Shown here piece by piece: positions 8,105 to 15,642 of a stretch of 27,794 nucleotides of DNA. Both the position numbers and the translations under genes were made by a program. Position 1 is the stretch's first letter; every line of letters starts with the position of its first letter. The stretch is from an uncultured Lachnospiraceae bacterium (lineage in GTDB: Bacteria; Bacillota; Clostridia; Lachnospirales; Lachnospiraceae): positions 1 to 27,794 of the forward strand of contig CAJUKA010000055.1 of NCBI GenBank assembly GCA_910586585.1, given 5' to 3'. The notes under the pieces were generated by a model. That model was given only the letters and a program-made list of their open reading frames with translations. It did no database searches and was not told the DNA's origin.

Positions 8105-8474
8105 TTAGCAAAGATGAACTTGTTGATTTGTTTATTTTTTCTGATAATAAGCTGTCAAGTACCTATCTGGAAGAGGCAGTGAAAAATAAAATGCTCGAAC
8201 CCCTGAGTGCGGATACGATAACGGAACTGATGCCCTATTTATATGGCAATTGCAAAGTAGAACTGCTGAGTACCCTTCCGGCAGAAACCTTCTACGATAC
8301 ATTTTCAGAAACTATCAATTACCTTAACAGCTCAGAAATCCAACAATGTCTCGAATACTATTTGAATGCAGGAGGAATGTTGTCATATTCTGAATTTGAT
8401 GAAATTTCACCCTTTTTAAACAAATCACATATTAAGTTTCTTGAAGAAAAGGTTAAAACAATCAAAAAATAAAC

Positions 8475-8516
8475 GACGAAACGGCTTAGCCCACAGGCTG
8501 CGCCGTTTCGTCATTT
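8475..8516. terminator. Bidirectional terminator between the BlaR1-like and helicase genes
   Basis: A perfect 11-bp inverted repeat GACGAAACGGC / GCCGTTTCGTC (8475-8485, 8502-8512) with a smaller AGCC/GGCT pairing inside. It sits between two convergent genes. The minus-strand reading runs into TTTATTTTTT and the plus-strand reading into ATTTATTAT. Confidence 0.82.
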
Positions 8517-8544
8517 ATTATGTCACATGCATACCAAAACTCTT

Positions 8545-10146
8545 TTATTTTGCATTTGCAGGTTCGATACTAATTGTCTTGCCCTTAATCTTTACATTTT
8601 TCATTGCTTTCAATACTTCTGCGGCATTTTCCTTAGGAACTTCCACAAATGTGTATTTGTCATATAGGTCTATTGCGCCAACCAAATTTCCAGGAATATT
8701 CGTTTCACCTGCGATTGCACCTAAAATATCCTTCGCCTTCACTTTCTGCGCCTTACCAATATTAATAAACAAACGCACCATTCCCTCCTCTGCGCCTGTA
8801 TTGTCAAAATCATACCCGTCTGTTCCTGATGCAGATTCGCTTGCCTCATTAACCTGTTTCATATACATTTTCAGAAAAGCTGCCGCAATATCCATTGCTG
8901 TATAGTCCGACTCATTGACCTGCTTCTCAATAATATTAATCATTGCATTCAAATCTTCTTCTTCAATGATAACTCCAATTCGTTCCATTATCTTTTCGAT
9001 TTTAATCTGATTTACATCATTGAGCGACGGTACAGGCATCGCATAAATTTTTGTCTTGCAATAACGCATGATATCTTTTAATTTATAGACTTCTTTTCCT
9101 TTAACAAACGTAAAAGATCGGCCAGTACGCCCCGCACGCCCAGTACGCCCAATGCGATGCACATAATATTCGTCATCTTGCGGAATATCATAATTAAAAA
9201 CTGCCTCAACATCATCTACATCAATTCCGCGCGCCGCTACATCGGTGGCAATCAAAATATCTGTTTTTCCATTTCGAAAACTTTTCATCACGCGGTCACG
9301 CTGCGCCTGGCTCATATCGCCATGAAGACCTTCGGCAAAATATCCTCTTCCTTTTAGCACTTCTGTCAAATCATCAACCATCTTTTTTGTATTGCAGAAA
9401 ACAAGTGATAATTTTAACTCATAATAATCTAGCAAACGACAAAGCACTTCTACCTTGTCTCTACGTTTTACATCGAGATAATACTGCTCAATTTTGGGTA
9501 CTGTCAGTTCTTTTTTCACTACCTTTATCATTTTCGCATCTGGCTTCTGATAATTTTGTGTAATATCCAGAATCGGCTGAGGCATCGTGGCCGAAAAAAG
9601 AATCGTCTGCCGATCCTCATTGGGAACATACTGCAAAACCGTCTCAATATCCTCCCGAAATCCCATATTCAGCATTTCATCAGCCTCATCCAATACAATC
9701 GTATCTACATAATCACACCGAATTGTCCTGCGGTGAAGATGATCCAGCACACGACCTGGCGTACCTATAATAATCTGTGTTCCCTTCAATGCACGAATCT
9801 GTTTGCTGATATCCTGACCTCCATAGATAGGAAGCACCTTCACGCCATGCATATATTTAGCAAGTTTTCGGATTTCCTCCGCTGCCTGCACTGCCAGTTC
9901 TCTTGTCGGGCAAAGAACTAATGTTTGTGGGTGTTTAATATCTCTCCTTACTTTTTCAAGAACTGGAATACCAAAAGCTGCTGTTTTTCCAGTTCCTGTC
10001 TGGGCCTGCCCTATCACATCCACCCCTGACATCGCTACGGGAATTGCTTTGCTCTGTATCGGAGATGCCTCCTCAAAACCCATATCTCTTACTCCCCTGA
10101 GTATTTCCGGACTTAAATTCAATTCATCAAACCTTAATGTCTCCAT
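8545..10146 (-). CDS. DEAD-box ATP-dependent RNA helicase (DeaD/CsdA type)
   Basis: A 533-residue RNA helicase. In order: Q motif (FDELNLSPEI...PIQ, residues 6-31), Walker A AQTGTGKT (48-55), PTRELA (80-85), GTPGR (128-132), DEAD (153-156), SAT (185-187), ARGIDV and HRIGRTGRAGR, then a linker and a C-terminal DbpA-like RNA-binding domain (from about VRLFINIGK to IKGKTISIEP). This layout fits the DeaD/CsdA/CshA group, which acts in ribosome assembly and mRNA turnover, often under cold stress. The frame stays open upstream to 10272, but the start at 10146 has a GAAAGGG ribosome site and begins right before the Q motif. A long structured leader lies upstream. The gene is monocistronic and ends at a shared terminator. 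Confidence 0.95.
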   Translation of the reverse strand: METLRFDELNLSPEILRGVRDMGFEEASPIQSKAIPVAMSGVDVIGQAQTGTGKTAAFGIPVLEKVRRDIKHPQTLVLCPTRELAVQAAEEIRKLAKYMHGVKVLPIYGGQDISKQIRALKGTQIIIGTPGRVLDHLHRRTIRCDYVDTIVLDEADEMLNMGFREDIETVLQYVPNEDRQTILFSATMPQPILDITQNYQKPDAKMIKVVKKELTVPKIEQYYLDVKRRDKVEVLCRLLDYYELKLSLVFCNTKKMVDDLTEVLKGRGYFAEGLHGDMSQAQRDRVMKSFRNGKTDILIATDVAARGIDVDDVEAVFNYDIPQDDEYYVHRIGRTGRAGRTGRSFTFVKGKEVYKLKDIMRYCKTKIYAMPVPSLNDVNQIKIEKIMERIGVIIEEEDLNAMINIIEKQVNESDYTAMDIAAAFLKMYMKQVNEASESASGTDGYDFDNTGAEEGMVRLFINIGKAQKVKAKDILGAIAGETNIPGNLVGAIDLYDKYTFVEVPKENAAEVLKAMKNVKIKGKTISIEPANAK

Positions 10147-10248
10147 ATTTTCCCTTTCTAAAATCAATTCATTATGACAGCTATCTTTTTCCTTTGCATG
10201 GGACGCGCGGCGCTTTTGCGGCTCTTTCCTCTGCACGGGACTGCGCAT

Positions 10249-10275
10249 AAAAAAACGCATGCTTTCATGCATGCA
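10249..10275 (-). terminator. Attenuator-like terminator in the helicase leader
   Basis: On the minus strand: TGCATGC, a 6-base loop ATGAAA, GCATGCG, then TTTTTTT. The stem starts only about 12 bases after the predicted transcription start and more than 100 bases before the helicase ATG. It would stop most transcripts early unless bypassed. Confidence 0.65.
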
Positions 10276-10293
10276 CCAAAAAACAATGTATTC

Positions 10294-10322
10294 ATTATAT
10301 TTTTAAATACGCTTAAAGTCAA
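10294..10322 (-). promoter_or_regulatory. Sigma-A type promoter of the helicase gene
   Basis: Minus strand: TTGACT (10322-10317), a 17-base spacer, and a perfect TATAAT (10299-10294). The start of transcription would be near 10287, giving a leader of about 140 bases. Confidence 0.8.
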
Positions 10323-10352
10323 TAGCAATATTCCCAAAAATATACAGAATTT

Positions 10353-10424
10353 GTAACAGTTCAGCCTTTGGCTTCCTGTTACAGGCATCAAACCATGCAT
10401 AATCGCTTCGCGATGGCTTGATGC
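10353..10424. repeat. Two adjacent hairpins (REP-like)
   Basis: Hairpin 1 pairs GTAACAG (10353-10359) with CTGTTAC (10376-10382), with an inner GCC-TTT-GGC. Hairpin 2 pairs GCATCAA (10385-10391) with TTGATGC (10418-10424), with an inner CGC-TTCG-style tip. Neither has a T tract, so they are not typical terminators. They may be a decayed repeat element. Confidence 0.45.
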
Positions 10425-10466
10425 ACCTCAACCTCAACGTTATCCCAGAATTTCCATAAAATTAAC

Positions 10467-10495
10467 TTGCGCAACCCAAATCATTCTGTTAAAAT
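10467..10495 (+). promoter_or_regulatory. Probable promoter of the fliB-like gene
   Basis: TTGCGC (10467-10472), a 17-base spacer and TAAAAT (10490-10495), about 95 bases upstream of the ATG at 10591. Confidence 0.5.
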
Positions 10496-10590
10496 GCAGC
10501 TATTCTATAAACAATGCTCTTTGTAGCAGACCATTCTGTATTCTCGGCAAAGGAGATTTCGAGAGTACGCTCATTCAAAATGGAGGACCT

Positions 10591-11727
10591 ATGCTAATAA
10601 AAAGAATTTCCATTTATCAAGAATTTCATTGTATCGGTGCTGACTGTCCCGTAAGCTGCTGCCGTGGCTGGAAAATCCCGATAAATCACGAAATATACTT
10701 AAAATATCTTCATCAAAAAGGACTCTTTGGCGCTGTGCTCAAATTACTCATGATAAAAAAAGAAGATCTTGTCTCATTTCGAAATTCACTGAAACGATGC
10801 CCCTTTTGGGGTCTCGATCACCTCTGTACCATACAGAAAAAATATGGAACGGATTATATGCCGCTTGTATGTGTCCAATTTCCAAGGCAGCTTTACCATT
10901 TGGACTTTTTTTGCGAGGAAACACTATATCTGGCCTGCCCTGAAGCAGCCAGACTCTTTCTCAAATCTGTGGAAGAAAACCAGCCATTTCTGTTTGAAGA
11001 AACAACAGGTGAAGTCCACTATCCAGTTCATACAACAAATGATGATGAAGCTTTTTTAAACTATTTGGTAAAATCAAGAACAGAACTGATTGAACTGCTG
11101 TATCAAGGATTTGAATTTGACTGCACTGCAATTCAGCACTATGGACGTGATGCTCAAAATGCCTGCCTTTCCAAACTTCCTCTTCCCAGCCCTCTTGACT
11201 ATTTTTCAGAGACGCAAGAATATATACTTTTTGACTGCGCACTATTGAATCATTTATTTTTGAATGGATTTTATCATCCCATGCTCAGAAAATCATCACC
11301 GCTTTTATTTAAACTTTGCAAAAAATACATAAATAACATTTGTAATTTATTTAAAAGAAACCCCAAAGCAGCTGAGAAAAAACGTTCTGAACTGATTCGC
11401 ACATTCCAAAATAAGGTTCCCAATTCGGACAGATTACTCAATCGGTATTTTGAGTATTACCTTCAAACAAATTTTCTTGATATCTTTGAGGATTATAGTT
11501 TTTCAAAGCATGTGTTTTTGGGTGCTGCCAAAACGGCAATGCTGCAAATTTTTATCGGTCTTTATGCTGAAAATAAAAAAGCGGTTACAAATGAAGATCT
11601 TTCAACAATAATTGCTGTATTTGAAAGAAGAGCACCTCAAATCGAAGATGCCATAAAAATTTCTCTTCCAAGCTCCACAAGGATAAGAAGTGTTACAGGC
11701 CCAAGGATCACGCCGCCGATTCCATAA
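10591..11727 (+). CDS. FliB-type protein (flagellin lysine-N-methylase family, cysteine cluster)
   Basis: A 378-residue protein with the cysteine pattern of the YkgJ/FliB group: C14, C19, C23-C24 (FHCIGADCPVSCCRGW), C70 and C79 (CPFWGLDHLC), C94 near FPRQ, and C116 in CPEAA. These cysteines probably bind a metal cluster. FliB methylates lysines of flagellin in Salmonella, but no flagellar gene is near, so the substrate here is open. The start has a GGAGG site. The last roughly 30 codons overlap the end of the convergent AI-2E-type gene by 91 bp. The tail (RIRSVTGPRITPPIP) looks unlike a natural domain end, so the original stop may have been lost. Confidence 0.8.
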   Translation: MLIKRISIYQEFHCIGADCPVSCCRGWKIPINHEIYLKYLHQKGLFGAVLKLLMIKKEDLVSFRNSLKRCPFWGLDHLCTIQKKYGTDYMPLVCVQFPRQLYHLDFFCEETLYLACPEAARLFLKSVEENQPFLFEETTGEVHYPVHTTNDDEAFLNYLVKSRTELIELLYQGFEFDCTAIQHYGRDAQNACLSKLPLPSPLDYFSETQEYILFDCALLNHLFLNGFYHPMLRKSSPLLFKLCKKYINNICNLFKRNPKAAEKKRSELIRTFQNKVPNSDRLLNRYFEYYLQTNFLDIFEDYSFSKHVFLGAAKTAMLQIFIGLYAENKKAVTNEDLSTIIAVFERRAPQIEDAIKISLPSSTRIRSVTGPRITPPIP

Positions 11728-12740
11728 TAAATCACTCCTGCATAGACAGAAATCAAAATCGCTACTGGAGAAAATTTCAGCCCATTGCCTAGAAGCCTTG
11801 GTTCCAAAAATTCGCGAATTATTACGCAAATAAAATAAGTTACAAAAATAATAGCACCTGTGCCGATTCTGCCTTTTAAAAAACTAACAACTCCAAGCGG
11901 AATCAGGACAATTCCTGTACCGATAAATGGCAAAAAATCCATAAATCCTGCAAGAATGCCATAAAACCAGCCCTCTCTTGTCCCTCCAATCTGAAGGCCA
12001 ATAACTGCTGTTATGCTAATACACAAAAGGATAATTGTCTGTGTTTTGAGATATGTTTTTATCATGCGCCCCAGTTTTTTACCGATACGCAGTATAATTG
12101 ATAAGATATGATCAATAGCAGGCTCGATTGCCGCCAGATTGAGCAGCCCCTGTTTCCATCCCTCTATTTCTCTTGCAAACAGAACTACGCAAATAAAACT
12201 TACAAGTACAAATGTCCCTGCACGTCCTGCCACAGACAAATATCTTAAGCTTCCTGTCAGGAGTCCATCTCCTGACTTGGTAAGGTAGCCCCCGAATTCC
12301 TCCATTCTCTGAGATACCCATTGCTCTACTGTTCCGCCCTCTATCTGAAAAAAGTCTTCTATTCCAACACATACATTTGAAATTAACTGAGAAAAACTAT
12401 TTGTCCAAAAATCGGCATCCTGTATAATAGTTCTTGCCTTACTCAAAAGAAAAGTACCAAGCCCGACAAGAATCAATGCTGTTATCAGAATAATCCCAAA
12501 CAAAATTCCTCCTGCCATAAAACCTTTTTGACCAGTCTTGGCTCTACGCATATGTTTTCCTGCAGCCTGCAATTTTTTCTCCCGCCTCTGACAAAAATGC
12601 TGAAGGGGTACTACAATCAGCAACGCAACCAAAAGCGGGAGAAAATATGGAAGAAGGTATTTGAGAATTAGCAAAACTGATACGGATGCCACAACATATA
12701 ATAATACTTTTTGATAATCATCTCTTGCCCAGAAATTCAT
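11637..12740 (-). CDS. AI-2E family transporter (YtvI-like)
   Basis: A 367-residue integral membrane protein of the AI-2E/PerM family. Two or three hydrophobic segments come at residues 12-50, one at about 75-98 (GILFGIILITALILVGLGTF), then a less hydrophobic region (about 105-165) and five or more segments to the end. The C-terminal block with FMDFLPFIGTGIVLIPLGVV and FLEPRLLGNGLKFSPVAILI is the family hallmark. Proteins of this family export small molecules or act as ion antiporters; the substrate cannot be told here. The start at 12740 follows a GGAGGAG site, while the open frame to 12830 lacks one. Its 3' end overlaps the fliB-like gene on the other strand. Confidence 0.9.
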   Translation of the reverse strand: MNFWARDDYQKVLLYVVASVSVLLILKYLLPYFLPLLVALLIVVPLQHFCQRREKKLQAAGKHMRRAKTGQKGFMAGGILFGIILITALILVGLGTFLLSKARTIIQDADFWTNSFSQLISNVCVGIEDFFQIEGGTVEQWVSQRMEEFGGYLTKSGDGLLTGSLRYLSVAGRAGTFVLVSFICVVLFAREIEGWKQGLLNLAAIEPAIDHILSIILRIGKKLGRMIKTYLKTQTIILLCISITAVIGLQIGGTREGWFYGILAGFMDFLPFIGTGIVLIPLGVVSFLKGRIGTGAIIFVTYFICVIIREFLEPRLLGNGLKFSPVAILISVYAGVIYYGIGGVILGPVTLLILVELGREIFMASSI

Positions 12741-12800
12741 ATCTCCTCCATTATATACCATTTTTCGCCAATTTAAAATACTATTTTTAAAATTTTTTGT

Positions 12801-12834
12801 ATTTGTGCCATACATTCCATTGCATGGCACAAAT
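12801..12834. repeat. Perfect 11-bp inverted repeat
   Basis: ATTTGTGCCAT (12801-12811) and ATGGCACAAAT (12824-12834) with a 12-base loop, between the stop of the ferritin-like gene and the start of the AI-2E-type gene. There is no T tract on either strand, so it could be an operator or a weak terminator for the ferritin-like gene. Confidence 0.5.
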
Positions 12835-12847
12835 GCAAACCAACCTT

Positions 12848-13306
12848 TTATGACATACCATTTACTGTTTTGTACTTATATAACATTTCTGCATGGTTCT
12901 GCTCTTCAATCTGAATATCTGCGAGCAGCTTTCTCATGCCAGAATCCTTAAACCGAAACACATCTGAATTATATTCTGATGAAACCAGCTTCTCTGATGA
13001 GATGCAGTCTGTTGCCAGGAAGCAGTCTGTCTTTTTATCCGGTGAATCGCCCATTTTCTCATAGCTTGCCACAGGATTATAACTTTTGCCGTCTGAATCA
13101 TTGCAGTCACATGATGGCACCGAACCATTTAAAACCTGCTGAAGCGAGTCATAATGCTTCTGCTCTTTCTTCTGAAGCGTTTTGAACAAATCCTTCAATA
13201 CAGTATCTTTTGCTTCACTTGCATATCTTTGATATTTTTCAATACAAGTCTGCTCCTGCTGCTGCAAATCTTTAACTGTTGTCATTTCTGTTTCTGTTAA
13301 AATCAT
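12848..13306 (-). CDS. Ferritin-like protein, possibly spore coat related
   Basis: A 152-residue, largely helical protein. Two ExxH motifs, E48-QK-H51 and EQNH near residue 140, with conserved-looking glutamates before them (E18 in QQEQTCIEKYQRYA), fit the four-helix ferritin-like fold with a possible two-metal site. Clostridial relatives are often annotated as spore coat (CotF-like) proteins; that is from memory and not proven. The middle (residues 65-115) is a polar, low-conservation linker with several cysteines. The ATG at 13306 has a GGAGG site. A leader of more than 200 bases without a clear sigma-A promoter would fit a sporulation sigma factor, but I cannot pick its sites with confidence. 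Confidence 0.7.
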   Translation of the reverse strand: MILTETEMTTVKDLQQQEQTCIEKYQRYASEAKDTVLKDLFKTLQKKEQKHYDSLQQVLNGSVPSCDCNDSDGKSYNPVASYEKMGDSPDKKTDCFLATDCISSEKLVSSEYNSDVFRFKDSGMRKLLADIQIEEQNHAEMLYKYKTVNGMS

Positions 13307-13481
13307 AGGGATCCTCCATTTCTGATAACAATTTATTTGTTTTAATAACTGTTTTTGTCATTCCACCATTTCATTACAGGATACAAAACCAGTTACTGAT
13401 TTACTTTCATTATTATTAGAAAAAAGAATCTCTTTTATACTGTCATTGTTAAAAAAGTATTTTTGTAAATTTTTATCAATC

Positions 13482-13518
13482 TGGATTCTATATTCGCAAT
13501 TTCCTATTATATAAAAAA
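13482..13518. repeat. Intergenic 37-bp repeat, copy A
   Basis: Matches 27404-27440 at 34 of 37 bases, both on the same strand. The core is ATTCGCAATTTCCTAT. It directly abuts a terminator stem at 13513. Confidence 0.75.
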
Positions 13519-13544
13519 GACAGTACAAAACGACTGTCTTTTTT
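13513..13544. terminator. Perfect terminator hairpin, probably of a small RNA
   Basis: A perfect 12-bp inverted repeat AAAAAAGACAGT / ACTGTCTTTTTT with an 8-base loop, giving a T tract on both strands. It lies about 60 bases past a strong minus-strand promoter. Confidence 0.85.
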
Positions 13545-13601
13545 AGAGAAGGTATTTTTTCATATGGGATATAGTAAAAAACTATATATTGGGGGGTACA
13601 G
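13513..13601 (-). ncRNA. Candidate small RNA, about 90 bases, with a C-rich loop
   Basis: Predicted from a promoter at 13608-13635 and the terminator at 13513-13544, both on the minus strand. Near its 5' end is TGTACCCCCCAA (six Cs in a row), followed by a small ATATAG/CTATAT hairpin and then the terminator. A C-rich unpaired stretch is what several known Firmicute small RNAs use to pair with GGAGG-type ribosome sites. The transcript contains no plausible coding frame with a ribosome site. This is an inference from signals only. Confidence 0.5.
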
Positions 13602-13607
13602 TTAATC

Positions 13608-13635
13608 ATTATACCAGAACTGTGCTAAATGTCTA
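13608..13635 (-). promoter_or_regulatory. Extended -10 promoter of the small RNA candidate
   Basis: Minus strand: TAGACA (13635-13630), a 16-base spacer, and TGGTATAAT, that is a perfect TATAAT (13613-13608) with the TGn extension. Confidence 0.65.
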
Positions 13636-13803
13636 TTCAGGTTTTTCACAATTTTTACAATATATCCCTTATTTTATAGTGCATTATTTCTAAACACCTC
13701 TGCCATATACTATCATCACCATCAAGAATAACAGACACTTAGAAACCATTAATTTTACACCTATACAGAATCCACAGTAATTTTTTGCACTTTTCCATAA
13801 AAT

Positions 13804-15609
13804 CTACTCAAACAAAGCCTCAAATTCCTCTCTGCCAATCTTCTCCTTCTCAAGCAAAAGCTCTGCACAAGCATGCAGCACCTTCTCGTGATCCAGTATA
13901 ATTTTTTTCGCTTTCTTGTAGCAGTCGTCCACAATTGTTTTGATTTCCATATCAATCTCACTCGCAACCGCCTCTGAATGGCTTCTTGTATGGGCAAGGT
14001 CTCGTCCGATAAAGACTTCATTATCTTCTTCATCATAATTAATCACACCGATATTCTCCGAAAACCCATATCGCGTAACCATTGCCCTCGCCACCTTAGT
14101 CGCCTTTTTAATATCACTTGAAGCCCCTGTTGTCACATCATCAAAAATAATTTCCTCCGCAATACGGCCTCCAAGCGACACCATAATATCCTGCAGCATT
14201 CTGCCCTTAGTATTGAACATCTCGTCCTTTTCTGGAAGCGGCATTGTATAGCCTGCAGCTCCTAGCCCTGTAGGAATGATAGAGACTGTATAGATTGGTC
14301 CTACTTCTGGAAGAATATGGAACAGTATCGCATGTCCTGCCTCATGATATGCTGTGATACGCTTCTCTTTCTCTGAGATAATACGGCTCTTTTTCTCTGC
14401 TCCAATTCCAACCTTAATAAAGGATTTTTTAATATCTTCCTGCCTGATATAAGCACGATTTTCCTTTGCTGCCTGAATCGCTGATTCATTTAGCAAATTC
14501 TCTAAATCTGCCCCTGTAAAACCTGCTGTTGTCTGTGCTACCTGCTTTAAATCAACATCTTCTGCCAAAGGCTTGTTTTTCGCATGTACATTCAAAATTT
14601 CTTCTCTGCCCTTCACATCAGGAGGCGATACACTTATCTTTCTGTCAAAACGTCCAGGACGCAAAATCGCAGGGTCAAGAATATCCACACGGTTTGTTGC
14701 CGCCATGACAATAATCCCCTCATTGGTCCCAAATCCATCCATCTCAACAAGCATCTGATTTAGTGTCTGTTCTCGCTCATCATGTCCGCCGCCCATACCT
14801 GTTCCACGACGTCTTGCCACAGCATCAATCTCATCTATGAAAATAATACAAGGCGCATTCTTCTTTGCCTCTGCAAAAAGATCGCGCACGCGTGATGCAC
14901 CCACACCGACAAACATTTCAACAAAATCAGAACCTGATATCGAGAAAAATGGTACGTTTGCCTCCCCTGCAATCGCCTTTGCAAGCAGCGTCTTACCAGT
15001 ACCAGGCGCACCCTCCAAAAGAACTCCCTTGGGAATTCTAGCGCCAACTTTTGTATACTTGGCAGGGTCTTTTAGAAAATCAATAATTTCTTCCAAATCC
15101 TCTTTCTCTTCGCACAGACCTGCCACGTCCTTTAGTGTCACCTCACCGCCCGTTGTCAGACGCGCCCTGCTCTTGCCAAAATTCATCATCTTTCCGCCGC
15201 CGCTGTTTCCAGCATTTTGGGCGTTCATCATGCTAAACATAAATACCACAACTACCAGCAGCATCAGCAGTGGAAGCAGCTCTGTAATAAACCAGTTTTC
15301 CTGCGGTACGTCTTTGACAATCGGATCGATACGATAGCTTGTCACAACCTCCTGCATTTCAACGACGTCTGATACATACAGATTTCTCTGATCGCCGTCT
15401 CTTAGTGTGATGCGCAGCATACCTGTAGGCACCTGCACATTGGGGTGAATTTCTACATCCACCACCAATCCCGCTTCCATGTCTGCAATGAACTGGCCTT
15501 TTGTATAGGAACCACTGCTGCCACTGTTAGTACTGGCCCACACTAGCACCAGTACCAGCACCAAAATAAAAATAAATGTTAAGTTAATTCCTTTTGCACC
15601 TTTTCCCAA
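13804..15609 (-). CDS. ftsH: ATP-dependent zinc metalloprotease FtsH
   Basis: A 601-residue membrane-bound AAA+ protease that degrades membrane and regulatory proteins. Two membrane segments (about 9-25 and 109-127) flank a small outer domain. The AAA domain has Walker A GAPGTGKT (200-207), Walker B IIFIDEID (255-262) and the second region of homology ending RPGRFD (317-322). The protease site is HEAGH (422-426), with a later aspartate in GASSDIKKAT as the probable third zinc ligand. The start is TTG at 15609, with GGAGA seven bases upstream. It is the last gene of the spoIIE-tilS-hpt-ftsH group, 33 bases after hpt, as in Bacillus. The length is a little shorter than the usual 610-650 residues. 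Confidence 0.97.
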   Translation of the reverse strand: MGKGAKGINLTFIFILVLVLVLVWASTNSGSSGSYTKGQFIADMEAGLVVDVEIHPNVQVPTGMLRITLRDGDQRNLYVSDVVEMQEVVTSYRIDPIVKDVPQENWFITELLPLLMLLVVVVFMFSMMNAQNAGNSGGGKMMNFGKSRARLTTGGEVTLKDVAGLCEEKEDLEEIIDFLKDPAKYTKVGARIPKGVLLEGAPGTGKTLLAKAIAGEANVPFFSISGSDFVEMFVGVGASRVRDLFAEAKKNAPCIIFIDEIDAVARRRGTGMGGGHDEREQTLNQMLVEMDGFGTNEGIIVMAATNRVDILDPAILRPGRFDRKISVSPPDVKGREEILNVHAKNKPLAEDVDLKQVAQTTAGFTGADLENLLNESAIQAAKENRAYIRQEDIKKSFIKVGIGAEKKSRIISEKEKRITAYHEAGHAILFHILPEVGPIYTVSIIPTGLGAAGYTMPLPEKDEMFNTKGRMLQDIMVSLGGRIAEEIIFDDVTTGASSDIKKATKVARAMVTRYGFSENIGVINYDEEDNEVFIGRDLAHTRSHSEAVASEIDMEIKTIVDDCYKKAKKIILDHEKVLHACAELLLEKEKIGREEFEALFE

Positions 15610-15642
15610 TTTCTGTCTCCTTCCGGCTTGATATACCGTATT

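Larger units (their letters stand above)
5781..8472 (+). pseudogene. BlaR1/M56-family sensor peptidase, broken by a tandem duplication and a MITE
   Basis: The gene starts at ATG 5781 with a GGGGGAG site. The intact part has membrane segments at about residues 5-25, 38-54 and 118-138, then the zinc protease motif H217-E-L-I-H221 and a likely third ligand E258 (CELSCDEA), as in M56 antirepressor peptidases. A 368-bp tandem duplication shifts the frame, giving a stop at 6773 (330 residues). The correct frame resumes inside the second copy and runs through a fourth membrane segment (LQLLLSICTFTLILLL) and an outer domain until the MITE at 7950 introduces a stop at 7990. Beyond the element the frame continues to 8472. 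Deleting one 368-bp copy and the 155-bp element with its 3-bp target duplication leaves exactly 722 codons. The outer domain lacks visible penicillin-binding motifs, so the original signal is unknown. Confidence 0.9.
10147..10590. other. Intergenic region between the helicase and fliB-like genes
   Basis: No gene is seen. The left part is the helicase leader with an attenuator-like hairpin and promoter; the middle holds two hairpins in tandem; the right part has the promoter of the fliB-like gene. Confidence 0.6.
13307..13803. other. Intergenic region between the ferritin-like gene and ftsH
   Basis: No credible protein gene. It holds, from left to right, an AT-rich leader, copy A of a 37-bp repeat, a perfect terminator, the small RNA candidate with its promoter, and about 150 featureless bases next to the end of ftsH. 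Confidence 0.6.

Noticed and set aside
8128..8472. Separate 114-codon gene
   Set aside because: It is the 3' part of the BlaR1-like gene cut off by the MITE; the frame joins exactly when the element is removed.
10147..10272. 42-codon N-terminal extension of the helicase
   Set aside because: In frame, but it covers the attenuator stem and has no ribosome site, whereas the ATG at 10146 does and leads straight into the Q motif.
13358..13609. 83-codon minus-strand frame
   Set aside because: Its ATG overlaps the -10 of a promoter, no ribosome site precedes it, and it runs through a perfect terminator; the small RNA explanation fits better.
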